This document shows positions 7,541-17,133 of a stretch of DNA of 64,000 nucleotides, in pieces (the first letter of the stretch is position 1; each line of letters opens with the position of its first letter). A program made the position numbers and the translations under genes. A model generated the notes under the pieces. The model ran no database searches, had not been told where the DNA came from, and saw nothing but the letters and a program-made list of their open reading frames with translations. This stretch comes from Flavobacteriales bacterium (GTDB taxonomy: Bacteria > Bacteroidota > Bacteroidia > Flavobacteriales_F > PHOS-HE28). The DNA lies in NCBI GenBank assembly GCA_016699575.1, contig CP064979.1, positions 3,906,001-3,970,000 of the forward strand. The letters are read 5' to 3'.

Positions 7541-8134
7541 TCAGAGCGGTTCAGTGATCGCAACCAGGAGTTTGGCCCGGTCGTTCTTGAGCGCCTCGAT
7601 CTTCCCGGTGCTCTCAACAACGAAGGCGAACAGTGTTTCCGTGGGGGTGCCGGCAATGACCGCGCGTTTCTGGCCGTGGTTCTGAATCAGTGCCTGAACG
7701 GTGCGGATGGGCCCCCAGGGGATGCCCCACCAACCTGCTAGTGCGGAAATAATGCTTGCCTTGTTCGCTCTGCGCTCCAAACAAGAGACACAGCCGATAA
7801 CCGGTGTCCTTTCGAAGGTGGTCATGACGATGAAACTGATGGCCCGGCTCGCAAGGATGGCGTTGAGCGGTGCCGAGTTGTTGGCGCAGGTCGGGCAGGG
7901 CAGGGAGCGCAGGAGGTTGACCTGTTCGGTGATCTTGGCCTCATCCAATGGGCGCAGCATCAGGTCCATACCTTCAAATACGAACTCGTTCACGCCACGC
8001 GCGTTGAGCATGGATCGGATCACGATTTGGGCTTCAGGCCGCAGGTGATGTGCAGACTTTGTAGCCAGATGCACCAACTCCTCAGTGTTGTACTGGGAGT
8101 AGGTCTTCTCCAGCTCCTCCACGGTGGGTTCCAT
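7541..8134 (-). CDS. Hypothetical protein with zinc-ribbon-like cysteine pairs
   Basis: A 197-aa protein. Residues 1-75 are helical and charged. Two cysteine pairs (CPTC near 80-83 and CVSC near 115-118) could bind zinc. A hydrophobic stretch with AGWWGIPWGP near 130-141 may be a membrane hairpin, as in some small zinc-ribbon membrane proteins. I cannot name the family. A weak -7-like box (TATCATTG, 8139-8146) lies 4 nt before the ATG. Confidence 0.65.
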   Translation of the reverse strand: MEPTVEELEKTYSQYNTEELVHLATKSAHHLRPEAQIVIRSMLNARGVNEFVFEGMDLMLRPLDEAKITEQVNLLRSLPCPTCANNSAPLNAILASRAISFIVMTTFERTPVIGCVSCLERRANKASIISALAGWWGIPWGPIRTVQALIQNHGQKRAVIAGTPTETLFAFVVESTGKIEALKNDRAKLLVAITEPL

Positions 8135-8138
8135 GGAT

Positions 8139-8146
8139 CAATGATA
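8139..8146 (-). promoter_or_regulatory. Possible -7 box TATCATTG
   Basis: One mismatch to TAnnTTTG on the minus strand, 4 nt before the ATG at 8134. Confidence 0.4.
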
Positions 8147-8256
8147 CCGATCGACGCGGATGCTGCGGCGAAAGGAACCGGTATTCGGGGTAGAAGCGTG
8201 CTTGAGCACCAAAACGGATCGGGGCCGAGCACTCACATGCCGGTAACGGGCCGCGC

Positions 8257-8496
8257 CTACTTCTTGACCGCCCTTCCGATCGCAATGAGGATGACAGCAC
8301 CCACCGTGGCACAGATGATGGCGCCGATCCAATTGCTCGTCTCCAGCCCCAGCAGTCCGAAGACAAGGCTCCCGATGAAGCCGCCCACGATCCCCAGAAT
8401 GATGTTCATCAGCAGCCCGAAGCCGCTGCCCTTCATGATCTGCCCCGCGAGCCAACCCGCAACGGCCCCGATGATGACGCTGACAAGAATGCCCAT
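8257..8496 (-). CDS. GlsB/YeaQ/YmgE family membrane protein (Transgly_assoc)
   Basis: A 79-aa, glycine-rich, very hydrophobic protein with three predicted transmembrane helices and the family pattern (AGWLAGQIMKGSG, NIILGIVGGFIGS, IGAIICATVGAVILI). Members are small stress-associated inner-membrane proteins of unknown mechanism. Full length. Confidence 0.88.
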   Translation of the reverse strand: MGILVSVIIGAVAGWLAGQIMKGSGFGLLMNIILGIVGGFIGSLVFGLLGLETSNWIGAIICATVGAVILIAIGRAVKK

Positions 8497-8527
8497 TGTA
8501 ATGATCGCGGCTTGTGTGCTGCTCGCA

Positions 8528-8535
8528 CGAAGCTA
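8528..8535 (-). promoter_or_regulatory. -7 box TAGCTTCG for the GlsB/YeaQ-like gene
   Basis: Minus strand, 31 nt before the ATG at 8496. It matches TAnnTTYG. Confidence 0.45.
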
Positions 8536-8562
8536 ACGTTCTGCTTCGGTGATACAGGGTCC

Positions 8563-9576
8563 TCAGTGCGTTACCCGTTCCAAGCCGTGCGCAGCCATTT
8601 CGTAGTCCGGCGCCAGTGCCAGTGCCCTGCGGTAATCCACCGCTGCGCTGTCCTTGCGTAGCAGCCGCTCGTAGGCCACCCCCCGGTTGAAGTACGCCTG
8701 ATGGTACGTCGGTAAGCGCTCAATGGCGCCGGTGAAACTCTTCACGGCCATCGCGGGCTCATCCAGATGTTCCAATTGGATGAACCCCGTGTTGTAGTAT
8801 GCCAAGGCATTGTTCTGGTCGGCCTCCATCATCTGCGCGTAGCAAGCGAGGGCCAGGCTGTCCATGCCGTTCTCCTGCGCGAACATGGCCTTGTTGTACT
8901 GCGCCTCCGTGCTGTTCGGTCGTATGGCCAAGGCCGAATTGTAGAAGTCCAGTGCCAAGGTCTCACCCCGGTTCGCGTGCATCAAGCCCAATTGGATCAG
9001 CGCATCGTAGTGGTCCGGGTCCATTTCCACTGCCGTGTGGAAACTGCTGATGGCCTTCGATGTATCGCCGGTCTCCTTGTGCACCCAGCCTTTCAGGAAG
9101 TAACCCTTGGCCGAACGGGCGTCAATGCGCAGGGCGTTGTTGGTCAGGTCCATGCACTTCTGGTACTGGCGCAGGACCAATTGGATCTCGGCCAGTTTCA
9201 ACATCGCCTCCGCGTTGTTCGGGTCAATGGCAAGTGCCTTCTCGTATTGGTAGTTGGCTTGGTCCACCTGCCGTGTGAACCACATAAGCTCTCCCAAGCG
9301 CAGTCGATAGGTCGCGTTGGCACTGTCCAGCTTCACGGCACGCACCAAGTCGTTCATCGCCGGCATCACGCTGTCGCGGCTCTGCAGCAGCGCCGCCCGT
9401 TCGGCGTAGAGCGCTGCATTGTTGGGCGCTTGCGTAATGCGGTCACCCACATCGGCCAGTCGGATGGCAAAGCTGTCCACCGGCGCAGCGGGTAGAACGT
9501 CGGTGGAAGTCTTGGTCGGACCAGTACAGCCCACTAGTGCCAAGGCCACGGTGCAGAACAGGAGAGTATCCTTCAT
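8563..9576 (-). CDS. TPR-repeat lipoprotein
   Basis: A 337-aa protein. The start MKDTLLFCTVALALVGC gives a signal peptide with lipobox and Cys17, so the ATG at 9576 is chosen over an upstream in-frame start. The remainder is a chain of about seven tetratricopeptide repeats (AEAMLKLAEIQLVLRQY-type helices) to the C-terminus, a protein-interaction scaffold. It is probably lipid-anchored in the cell envelope. A strong hairpin lies in its presumed 5' leader. Confidence 0.8.
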   Translation of the reverse strand: MKDTLLFCTVALALVGCTGPTKTSTDVLPAAPVDSFAIRLADVGDRITQAPNNAALYAERAALLQSRDSVMPAMNDLVRAVKLDSANATYRLRLGELMWFTRQVDQANYQYEKALAIDPNNAEAMLKLAEIQLVLRQYQKCMDLTNNALRIDARSAKGYFLKGWVHKETGDTSKAISSFHTAVEMDPDHYDALIQLGLMHANRGETLALDFYNSALAIRPNSTEAQYNKAMFAQENGMDSLALACYAQMMEADQNNALAYYNTGFIQLEHLDEPAMAVKSFTGAIERLPTYHQAYFNRGVAYERLLRKDSAAVDYRRALALAPDYEMAAHGLERVTH

Positions 9577-9590
9577 GAGAGGGAAAAGAC

Positions 9591-9621
9591 GAAGCCCCGG
9601 ACCCTTTACAACCGGGGCTTC
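9591..9621 (-). terminator. Hairpin with T-rich tail between recA and the TPR gene
   Basis: GAAGCCCCGG and CCGGGGCTTC pair perfectly around an 11-nt loop. On the minus strand it is followed by GTCTTTTCCC. It lies about 120 bp after the recA stop, so it can end recA transcripts. It also lies just downstream of a -7 box for the TPR gene and so would be in that gene's leader. Confidence 0.65.
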
Positions 9622-9628
9622 GAAAGTA
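9621..9628 (-). promoter_or_regulatory. -7 box TACTTTCG upstream of the TPR lipoprotein gene
   Basis: Minus strand, 44 nt before the ATG. The last base overlaps the hairpin at 9591-9621. Confidence 0.5.
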
Positions 9629-9712
9629 GAAGGCTCAACACGTTGAACCACCAAGACCGAGCGCCAAGAGCGACGAGCAATGAACCTGTCAGGAACCCTG
9701 CTCGAACATTTG

Positions 9713-9737
9713 CTCCGTGCCTCTGTGCCTCTGTGGT
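9713..9737. repeat. CTCCGTGCCTCTGTG-type short repeat
   Basis: A tandem of near-identical 8-9-mers (ccgtgcct, ctgtgcct, ctgtggtg) just after the recA stop. It resembles the arms of the large inverted repeat at 31308-31385. Confidence 0.55.
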
Positions 9738-9741
9738 GAGA

Positions 9742-10761
<1,020 letters not shown>

Positions 10762-10799
10762 GGTATCGTGAGGGTTTTGTGTAGTGTTCAGAAGGGTCT

Positions 10800-10816
10800 T
10801 GACGGATATTCTGTCA
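10800..10816. promoter_or_regulatory. Candidate operator upstream of recA
   Basis: TGACGGATATTCTGTCA is a dyad with TGAC/GTCA outer arms and six of eight symmetric pairs, 39 nt upstream of the recA ATG. It could bind a LexA-like regulator; no lexA gene is in this window. Confidence 0.35.
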
Positions 10817-10939
10817 GATTCCTGCCGGACAATTAAGCAATGAGTTCTGATCCTGCCAAGCGAAGGGGCCGAAAAAGATCTGAACAGGGGCCCGGGCATC
10901 GTCCATCTTCGCACACCCGACCCATCGGGATGCAAGCAC

Positions 10940-11683
10940 ATGCGCGTGGTGGTGGAAGTCTGTGTGGCCTCTGTCGATGAGGCGGTGGTGGCCGACAACC
11001 TCGGCGTGGACACCATAGAGGTGTGCCAGTGGCTGGCCTGCGGCGGGGTTACGCCCAGCTTCGGGCTGCTCAACGTGTTGCAGGAACGCGTGCGCGCGCG
11101 CAAGCGCGTGCTCGTGCGCCCGACCCCCGGCGGTTTCCGATACACCCAGGATGAACGACAGGTGCTCCTGCGCGATGCACTGATGACCGGCGTCGGCGAT
11201 GATCACTGCGGCATTGTCACAGGTGCACTGGATGCCGACGGCATGCCTGACGCCGAACTGGTGCGCGGTGTGCTCATGGGTGCCAATGGCCGCGAAGTCA
11301 CCTTCCACCGGGCCATCGAGTTCTCACCCGACATCGACGAGGCATTCGTCCGCTGCATCGACCTTGGCGTGCAGCGCGTGCTCACATCGGGCGGTGGTAC
11401 TGCGGCCATGGACAGCCTCGATGTCCTGCACGCCATGGTGCGCCATGCCAACGGCGCGCTCATCGTAGCGGCGGCTGGCGGCATCAACCCCGGCAACGTG
11501 GTGGAAGTGGTGGAGCGCACCGGCGTGCCTGAAGTCCATTTCTCGGCCTTCCGCAGCAGCATGGTGGTGGAGCGCGGCCATGCCCTGGGCATCGGCGGTA
11601 GTGCGGCCAACTTCAGCACCGAGCCCGATGTTGCGAAGATCGAAGGGGTATTGAACGCCTTGGTGAAAGCGGGGTTGAGATGA
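10940..11683 (+). CDS. cutC: CutC family protein
   Basis: A 247-aa TIM-barrel protein of the CutC (PF03932) family, long linked to copper homeostasis although the mechanism is unclear. It has VEVCVAS at the N-terminus, the [10 protein letters not shown] motif near 34-43, and TFHRAIEFS and VLTSGGG loops. The length is typical. It is divergent from recA and overlaps the following beta-mannosidase start by 4 nt (ATGA), so they are probably cotranscribed. Confidence 0.9.
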   Translation: MRVVVEVCVASVDEAVVADNLGVDTIEVCQWLACGGVTPSFGLLNVLQERVRARKRVLVRPTPGGFRYTQDERQVLLRDALMTGVGDDHCGIVTGALDADGMPDAELVRGVLMGANGREVTFHRAIEFSPDIDEAFVRCIDLGVQRVLTSGGGTAAMDSLDVLHAMVRHANGALIVAAAGGINPGNVVEVVERTGVPEVHFSAFRSSMVVERGHALGIGGSAANFSTEPDVAKIEGVLNALVKAGLR

Positions 11684-14097
11684 GGGAGAAGAGCTTTTGG
11701 CTTTTGGCCGTTGGCTTTTGGCTGCTGGCGGGCGGGGCCGCTGCGCAGGAAGTGTTCGTTCCGTTGCATGATGGCTGGTCGTTCCAGCAAGTGGGGAAGG
11801 AGCAGTGGTTTCCCACCGAAGTTCCCGGCACCGTGCACGACGACTTGCTCCGCAACGGACTGATCCCCGACCCCATGCGCAACGCCAACATCGACAGCGT
11901 GCAATGGGTGGAGAACGAAGACTGGGTTTACCGCCGTGCGTTCACACTGAGTGACACGCTTGCCGACAAGAAGAACATCGACCTCGTCTTCAAGGGCCTC
12001 GACACCTTCGCTGATGTCTACCTCAACGACTCGCTGCTCGGCAAAGCCGACAACATGTTCCGGCAGTGGGAGTGGCCAGTGAAGCAGTTGCTGCGGTCCG
12101 GTGCGAACGAACTCAAGGTCGTCTTCCGAAGCACCATCAATGAGGGCGCAAAGCTCCGCGACGCTTATGGCATCCAACTACCGCATGACAACGACCCCAG
12201 CGGTGTGAGCCCCTACGTGCGCAAGGCCGCCTACCAGTTCGGTTGGGACTTCGCGCCGAGGCTGGTGGGTTGTGGGATATGGAGGGAGGTCGGATTGAGA
12301 GGATGGAACAAAGCGCTGCTGGATAACATGCTGGTCATGGGACCAGGCTCTAATGGGAAGTTGACCATCGTGCCCCATTACACACGGGTCAGTTCAATGC
12401 GGGGTGCGGAGTACTGGACCTGGGTAGATGGAAGATTGGTTGATCGCTCAACATTGAAACGAGCTTGGAAGCACTTGATAGAAACCAACATTCCTGAGGG
12501 GGCCGGGCTTCTAGCGACATTGGAGGTTCGAGTTGAGCTGCGAACCAACCGTGGTGTCGAATCGGTTTACACACGCCGCATTCCGCGATCTCGTCACTGG
12601 GAAAGATGGGGTACCGAAGACGCGCCTTTTGAGTTGACCGAATATAGAAGAGGGCGCTTCCTGAAGGGAGCCAATGTCATTCCGCCGCGTGCTTCCTCGG
12701 ATTCGTCTTGGTTGGATATCGTCAGGGTAGCACAGGGAAGCCATTCCGACATGCTCCGCGTTTGGGCAGGGGGTGTGTATCCTCCTGATATCTTCTTTGA
12801 TGCCTGCGATACCGCCGGCATACTTGTCTGGCAGGATTTCATGCTGGCCAATCTTGTGCCTGACAACGAGTTGATCTTGTTGAGCACTTATATCGAGGCG
12901 TTGGAGCAGTTGCGCAGGATTTCCCGTCACCCATCCGTGGCCCTCTTTTGTGGCAACAACGAACTTGACGTGGCCTGGGACAATTGGGGCTGGCAGGAAC
13001 GGTATGCCCTTCACGGTGCGGATTCAGCCAAAGTCATTGGAGCAAACAGAAGACTCTGGCGGGAAGCACTTTCAGCATTGGTATCTGGGATGGCACAATC
13101 CTCCTACACCCCGTCCTCCCCCCTCAGCAACTGGGGCTCCGCCGAGGGCCTCAAGAGCGGCGACCTGCACTACTGGGGGGTGTGGCACGGCGACAGCGCC
13201 TTCTCCTCCTTCCGCAACAACGTGGGCCGCTTTGTGAGCGAGTACGGCTTCCAGAGCTACCCCGATAGCGTGACACTGGCGCATTACATCGGCCCGGAGC
13301 ACCTGTACCTCGGCTCGCCCATGCTGGCCAAGCGCCAGAAGAGCTACAAGACCGACAAGCCCATCTGGACGGCCATCGAGCGCGAGATGGGAGAGAAGCC
13401 CACCACGCTCGGCCGCTTCATCGATTGCAGCCAGGTGATGCAGGCCGAGGCCTACCGCATTGCCATTTGGGCGCACCGCACCAACCAGCCGCACTGCATG
13501 GGCACCCTCTACTGGCAGCTGAACGACGTGTGGGCCGCACCCACTTGGAGCACCATCGACGTGGACGGTCGCTGGAAGGCGGCCCACTACGAGGTGAAAC
13601 GCAGCTACGCCGATCGAGTCCTGGCCTTCGAGCCGACCGCAACCGGCGGAACGGCCTTGGAGCTTTGGAGTGACACCGAACTGAACGGCGATAGCGTGGT
13701 GCTGGAGCTTTGGACGGATGCGGGCCTATTGCTCGAACGACAGGTCCACCGCCTGGAAGGCTCGGGCAAGAAGCGATTGGTGGAATGGCCAAAGGATGGT
13801 TTTCCGCAGGGCGTCGTTGCGTTTGCTTTCGGCTGCGGTGCGGATGCCCGTTGCCACCGGGCCGAAGTGCTGAAGACCATGAACGCCCCGAAACCGGAGT
13901 TGACCCTGACCCCCGTGCCCGCTTCCCCTGGTGAGTGGGAGGCCAGTTGCCCGGTGCCCGTCCGCCTAGTGGAAGTGGTGACCGGTCGCGGTGAGCAGCC
14001 TTCCGACAACTGGTTCCCGCTCGTGCCGGGCCATCCCAAGCGGTTCAGGATGGAGCCTTTGGACGCTGTCCCGCAGCTTTCCACCTTCCTCCGTTGA
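11680..14097 (+). CDS. Beta-mannosidase (GH2)
   Basis: An 805-aa enzyme that releases mannose from beta-1,4-mannosides. It has a signal peptide (FWLLAVGFWLLAGGAAAQ), then GH2 sandwich domains (TVHDDLLRNGLIPDP, WVYRRAFTL), a barrel with CGNNELD (acid/base Glu428) and SEYGFQSYP (nucleophile Glu521), and C-terminal sandwich domains. The part from about 12280 to 13090 has lower GC than either flank (31/60 at 12601-12660 against 44/60 at 13141-13200). It also diverges at usually conserved sites: the normal KGANW reads KGANV. Both catalytic residues are kept. Confidence 0.88.
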   Translation: MREKSFWLLAVGFWLLAGGAAAQEVFVPLHDGWSFQQVGKEQWFPTEVPGTVHDDLLRNGLIPDPMRNANIDSVQWVENEDWVYRRAFTLSDTLADKKNIDLVFKGLDTFADVYLNDSLLGKADNMFRQWEWPVKQLLRSGANELKVVFRSTINEGAKLRDAYGIQLPHDNDPSGVSPYVRKAAYQFGWDFAPRLVGCGIWREVGLRGWNKALLDNMLVMGPGSNGKLTIVPHYTRVSSMRGAEYWTWVDGRLVDRSTLKRAWKHLIETNIPEGAGLLATLEVRVELRTNRGVESVYTRRIPRSRHWERWGTEDAPFELTEYRRGRFLKGANVIPPRASSDSSWLDIVRVAQGSHSDMLRVWAGGVYPPDIFFDACDTAGILVWQDFMLANLVPDNELILLSTYIEALEQLRRISRHPSVALFCGNNELDVAWDNWGWQERYALHGADSAKVIGANRRLWREALSALVSGMAQSSYTPSSPLSNWGSAEGLKSGDLHYWGVWHGDSAFSSFRNNVGRFVSEYGFQSYPDSVTLAHYIGPEHLYLGSPMLAKRQKSYKTDKPIWTAIEREMGEKPTTLGRFIDCSQVMQAEAYRIAIWAHRTNQPHCMGTLYWQLNDVWAAPTWSTIDVDGRWKAAHYEVKRSYADRVLAFEPTATGGTALELWSDTELNGDSVVLELWTDAGLLLERQVHRLEGSGKKRLVEWPKDGFPQGVVAFAFGCGADARCHRAEVLKTMNAPKPELTLTPVPASPGEWEASCPVPVRLVEVVTGRGEQPSDNWFPLVPGHPKRFRMEPLDAVPQLSTFLR

Positions 14098-14179
14098 TAG
14101 GGGGACGATCAGTTGTCCGGGGAGCCGGGCACATGGTTACTTTCGGCCGCGACCGCACAAAACCGCTAACCCTACGCGC

Positions 14180-16126
14180 ATGCTTGCTCGTTCACTACGC
14201 GTCACCACATTCTCCCTGGCCACCCTGCTCATCAGTGCATCCGCCTTTGCCCAAGGCGACGATTGCACGTTGGCGGTGCCTGTTACTCCTGGCACGTACA
14301 CCGCAGACGGTCCCGCGACCGGATTCGGTGCCTCGAACATTTGTGCCGCAGGAGCCACGAATGGTGATTGGTACAGCTACACACCTAGCGGCAACGGAAC
14401 CTGGACCGTGGGCTCTTGCTTGGGGGGAGCCGATACCCGCCTGAATGTTTACTCAGGGGCCTGCGGGGGCCTGCTTTGCATTGGAAATGCGGACGACACG
14501 TGCCCGATGACACAAGGTGGCGCCGGTTTCGCCAGCGAGGTGGCCGGACTTCCAGCCGTTGCCGGACAGACCTATTACATTGAATTCGATGATTACTGGA
14601 CCACGTCGGGGTACGACTGGTACTTGAACTTTTTCTGTTCCGGGGCACCCCAAAGCACTTACGATGTTGTGCCCGACTGCGCCAACAACCAGTTCTTTAT
14701 CGACGTCACGCTTACGAACTTGGGTACGGCCACATCGGTCGATATCACCAATACAGGTGGTGCACCAACGATCTCAGGCGTTGGTGCAGGCACGTACACC
14801 ATTGGGCCCTTCGCCCTGAACACCAACGTGAGCTACAGCGTGGTCAATCTACAGGACCCCGGTTGTGATTCCTTCTCGCCGAGCATCACCAACTTCCCTT
14901 GTCCGATCGTGAGCTGCGGACCTGACAACTACACCCACTGTTACACGGACAACGAGAACTCGTACTTCGTTTACCAAAGCGCAACCACCTATCCGGTCGC
15001 GATCGTTATCAACGCCGGCCAGATGTCCACGTTCGGTGATCTATTGACCATCTACGACGGTGATGACGATCAAGCCCCGATCCTTTATCAAGGGTTCGGG
15101 GACGCTAATGGCAATTTGGCAGGTCTCATTTTCGTGAGCACCAATGCGCAGAACGTCCTTACGATAAGCATCACGAGCAATGGCTTCACCAGCTGCTTCA
15201 GTGGTGGCCTCACACCGATGGATTACACCGTTAGCTGCCTGGATTGCCTCAACCCCGGTGCCACCTTCACCGTGGTGCCGGATTGCCCGCACCGTGAGTA
15301 CAGCATCCTGGTGAACGTGACAGGCACGGGCAACGCCACCGATGTGGACATCGTGAACAGCTTGAACACCGACACGCTGCAGAACGTGCCGATGGGTTCC
15401 TACACCATCGGGCCTTTCGGTAATGACACCATCGTGGAGATCAGTGTGCAGAACGGGTTGAACAGTCTCTGCCGGTTCAACAGTGGTGAACTCGTTCAAA
15501 CCGATTCGGCTTGTGTCATCGTCACCTGCGGCATCAACCAGACCTATTGCTACACCAACAATGATGAAGCATGGTGGGTTTACCAAGCCTTGAACCCCGG
15601 CCCCATAACAGTGCAGTTCCTGCAAGGGGAAATGCTCGACGGTGACAAAGTGGTGGTGTACAACGGGTCCGATGACCTGAGCGCTCTGCTGTTCAATGGC
15701 AACAATGGTGGCGACATGACCGGGCTGGCCGTTAACTCCTTCAACCCCGGCAACAAGCTTGCTATCCGTGTATTGAGCGATGGTACAGGAAGCTGCGCGG
15801 GCGGACAGGTGGACGATGAACTGTTGTGGTACGTGAGCTGTGGCGCCGTGAACGTTGATGAGGAGCCCACGGAGAGCGACTTCGTGCTCTTCCCGAACCC
15901 CAACCAAGGCACGCTCAATATCGGCTTGAACCACCACTGGACGGGTGTGGTTACGGCCAATGTGTTGGACCTGAGCGGACGTGCCGTGCTGAGCCAGCAG
16001 TTGACCGTTCTGGGCAGTGGCAACATCACCACCTTCGATCTGACGGCTTTGAGCAACGGCCAATACGCCGTGCAACTAACTACGGATCGCTGGACCCGTA
16101 CCAAGCAGATCCAGGTCTTGCGCTGA
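14180..16126 (+). CDS. Secreted T9SS cargo protein with duplicated CUB-like domains
   Basis: A 648-aa protein. The ATG at 14180 is followed by a clear signal peptide (SLATLLISASAFAQ). Then come a cysteine-rich domain (about 20-155) and two repeats of a module made of a Fn3-like part (VPDC... to ...CG) and a CUB-like part (CYTDNE..., CYTNND...). The C-terminus carries a type A T9SS sorting domain (VLFPNPNQGTLNI to the end) with a final basic stretch. It should be exported, cross the outer membrane by T9SS and be anchored or released. Function unknown, possibly adhesion. Confidence 0.85.
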   Translation: MLARSLRVTTFSLATLLISASAFAQGDDCTLAVPVTPGTYTADGPATGFGASNICAAGATNGDWYSYTPSGNGTWTVGSCLGGADTRLNVYSGACGGLLCIGNADDTCPMTQGGAGFASEVAGLPAVAGQTYYIEFDDYWTTSGYDWYLNFFCSGAPQSTYDVVPDCANNQFFIDVTLTNLGTATSVDITNTGGAPTISGVGAGTYTIGPFALNTNVSYSVVNLQDPGCDSFSPSITNFPCPIVSCGPDNYTHCYTDNENSYFVYQSATTYPVAIVINAGQMSTFGDLLTIYDGDDDQAPILYQGFGDANGNLAGLIFVSTNAQNVLTISITSNGFTSCFSGGLTPMDYTVSCLDCLNPGATFTVVPDCPHREYSILVNVTGTGNATDVDIVNSLNTDTLQNVPMGSYTIGPFGNDTIVEISVQNGLNSLCRFNSGELVQTDSACVIVTCGINQTYCYTNNDEAWWVYQALNPGPITVQFLQGEMLDGDKVVVYNGSDDLSALLFNGNNGGDMTGLAVNSFNPGNKLAIRVLSDGTGSCAGGQVDDELLWYVSCGAVNVDEEPTESDFVLFPNPNQGTLNIGLNHHWTGVVTANVLDLSGRAVLSQQLTVLGSGNITTFDLTALSNGQYAVQLTTDRWTRTKQIQVLR

Positions 16127-16140
16127 TAGCGCCTGTCTTG

Positions 16141-16178
16141 AACGAAGAAGCGCGGCCTCAGGGCCGCGCTTCTTCGTT
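16141..16178. terminator. Bidirectional hairpin terminator
   Basis: A perfect 17-bp stem (arms 16141-16157 and 16162-16178) with a 4-nt TCAG loop, between convergent genes. The arms start AACGAAGAAG and end CTTCTTCGTT, giving A/T-rich sides on both strands. Confidence 0.85.
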
Positions 16179-16182
16179 GTGG

Positions 16183-17133
16183 TCAGTGCGCCGGATGCGG
16201 TTGTGCCTTGTTGAGGAGGTATTCGGCAGGCCGGTAGAGCCGTTGCATGTCGCGCTCACGGTCCAACCAGAACTTCAGGTCAGGGCGGCCGCGCTTGATG
16301 AGCACGAGATGCGCGCCAACGTCGAAGACTTCCACCACCATCGGCCCGGTGTTCGACGGTTCTATGGTTATGGTATAGATCGGTGACAGGCCCGTCACAT
16401 CCGATCTGTCGGCGTAGCGGCTGCTGCGCCCCTCACTGAGGGCCTTCATGAACTGATCGGTGCGGTTGGGGTCCGTGGCTTCACCGTTGATCGTCCAGGA
16501 GGCGCCGGTGCGGACCATTTCGTAGCCGGTACCATCGCCGAAGCGTAGTTGCACCTTGCGCCACTCCGCAGGTGTGCCGCCAATGAGGATGTGTTCACGC
16601 CACGATGCTGTAGGCAGGTCCAAGGCGTGCGTGATACTGCCCTCGATGACGTGGATGCGGTCTTCGCCGTCCACGTTCACGAACGTTTCGCCCGCTTCGC
16701 GCGCTTCCGTGTTCACAAGGCCGCAATTGACGGTGATGGGCTCGTCATCGCCGGAACGGAAGGTGATGGACGTTCTCGCGGAGTCCGTCAGTTCATACTT
16801 GGAGGCATGCTTGGCCATGCTTCCACCCATCCTCAAGGTCCTAAGGCGTTGGAATCCGCTCAGCGCCATGTCGAAGGATGCCTTGTCCACGGTGTACGTC
16901 CCAATGCTATCGGTCACGGTCCACATGCCACCATTACGCTGGAACTCCAACTCGGCACCTTTCAACCGCCTGGGCCGAATGGTCACACTGGTCAGTTCGG
17001 CGGTGTCCACCTCAACAACCACACTGCGCACGGTTCCCCGGCCTGCGCCACCACCGTACTTGCTGAACAGCCATAAACCGGCCAGAAGTGCGGCCGCAAT
17101 GAGCAGTCCCTTCGTGCCGATCCTAGTGAACAT
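16183..17133 (-). CDS. DUF4340 domain protein
   Basis: A 316-aa protein with one N-terminal membrane helix (GLLIAAALLAGLWLFSKYGG) and a large periplasmic part with the DUF4340 layout (VDTAELTSVTIRP, WTVTDSIGTYTVDKASFDMAL). Such proteins commonly follow GldG-type ABC genes and are thought to be accessory to that transporter. It overlaps the gldFG gene by 11 nt and is the last gene of the operon. Confidence 0.82.
   Translation of the reverse strand: MFTRIGTKGLLIAAALLAGLWLFSKYGGGAGRGTVRSVVVEVDTAELTSVTIRPRRLKGAELEFQRNGGMWTVTDSIGTYTVDKASFDMALSGFQRLRTLRMGGSMAKHASKYELTDSARTSITFRSGDDEPITVNCGLVNTEAREAGETFVNVDGEDRIHVIEGSITHALDLPTASWREHILIGGTPAEWRKVQLRFGDGTGYEMVRTGASWTINGEATDPNRTDQFMKALSEGRSSRYADRSDVTGLSPIYTITIEPSNTGPMVVEVFDVGAHLVLIKRGRPDLKFWLDRERDMQRLYRPAEYLLNKAQPHPAH

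Noticed and set aside
10762..11145. N-terminal extension of RecA by 128 residues
   Set aside because: No RecA similarity, low-complexity Ser/Thr/Arg composition, and it would overlap the divergent cutC gene. The ATG at 10761 gives a normal RecA.
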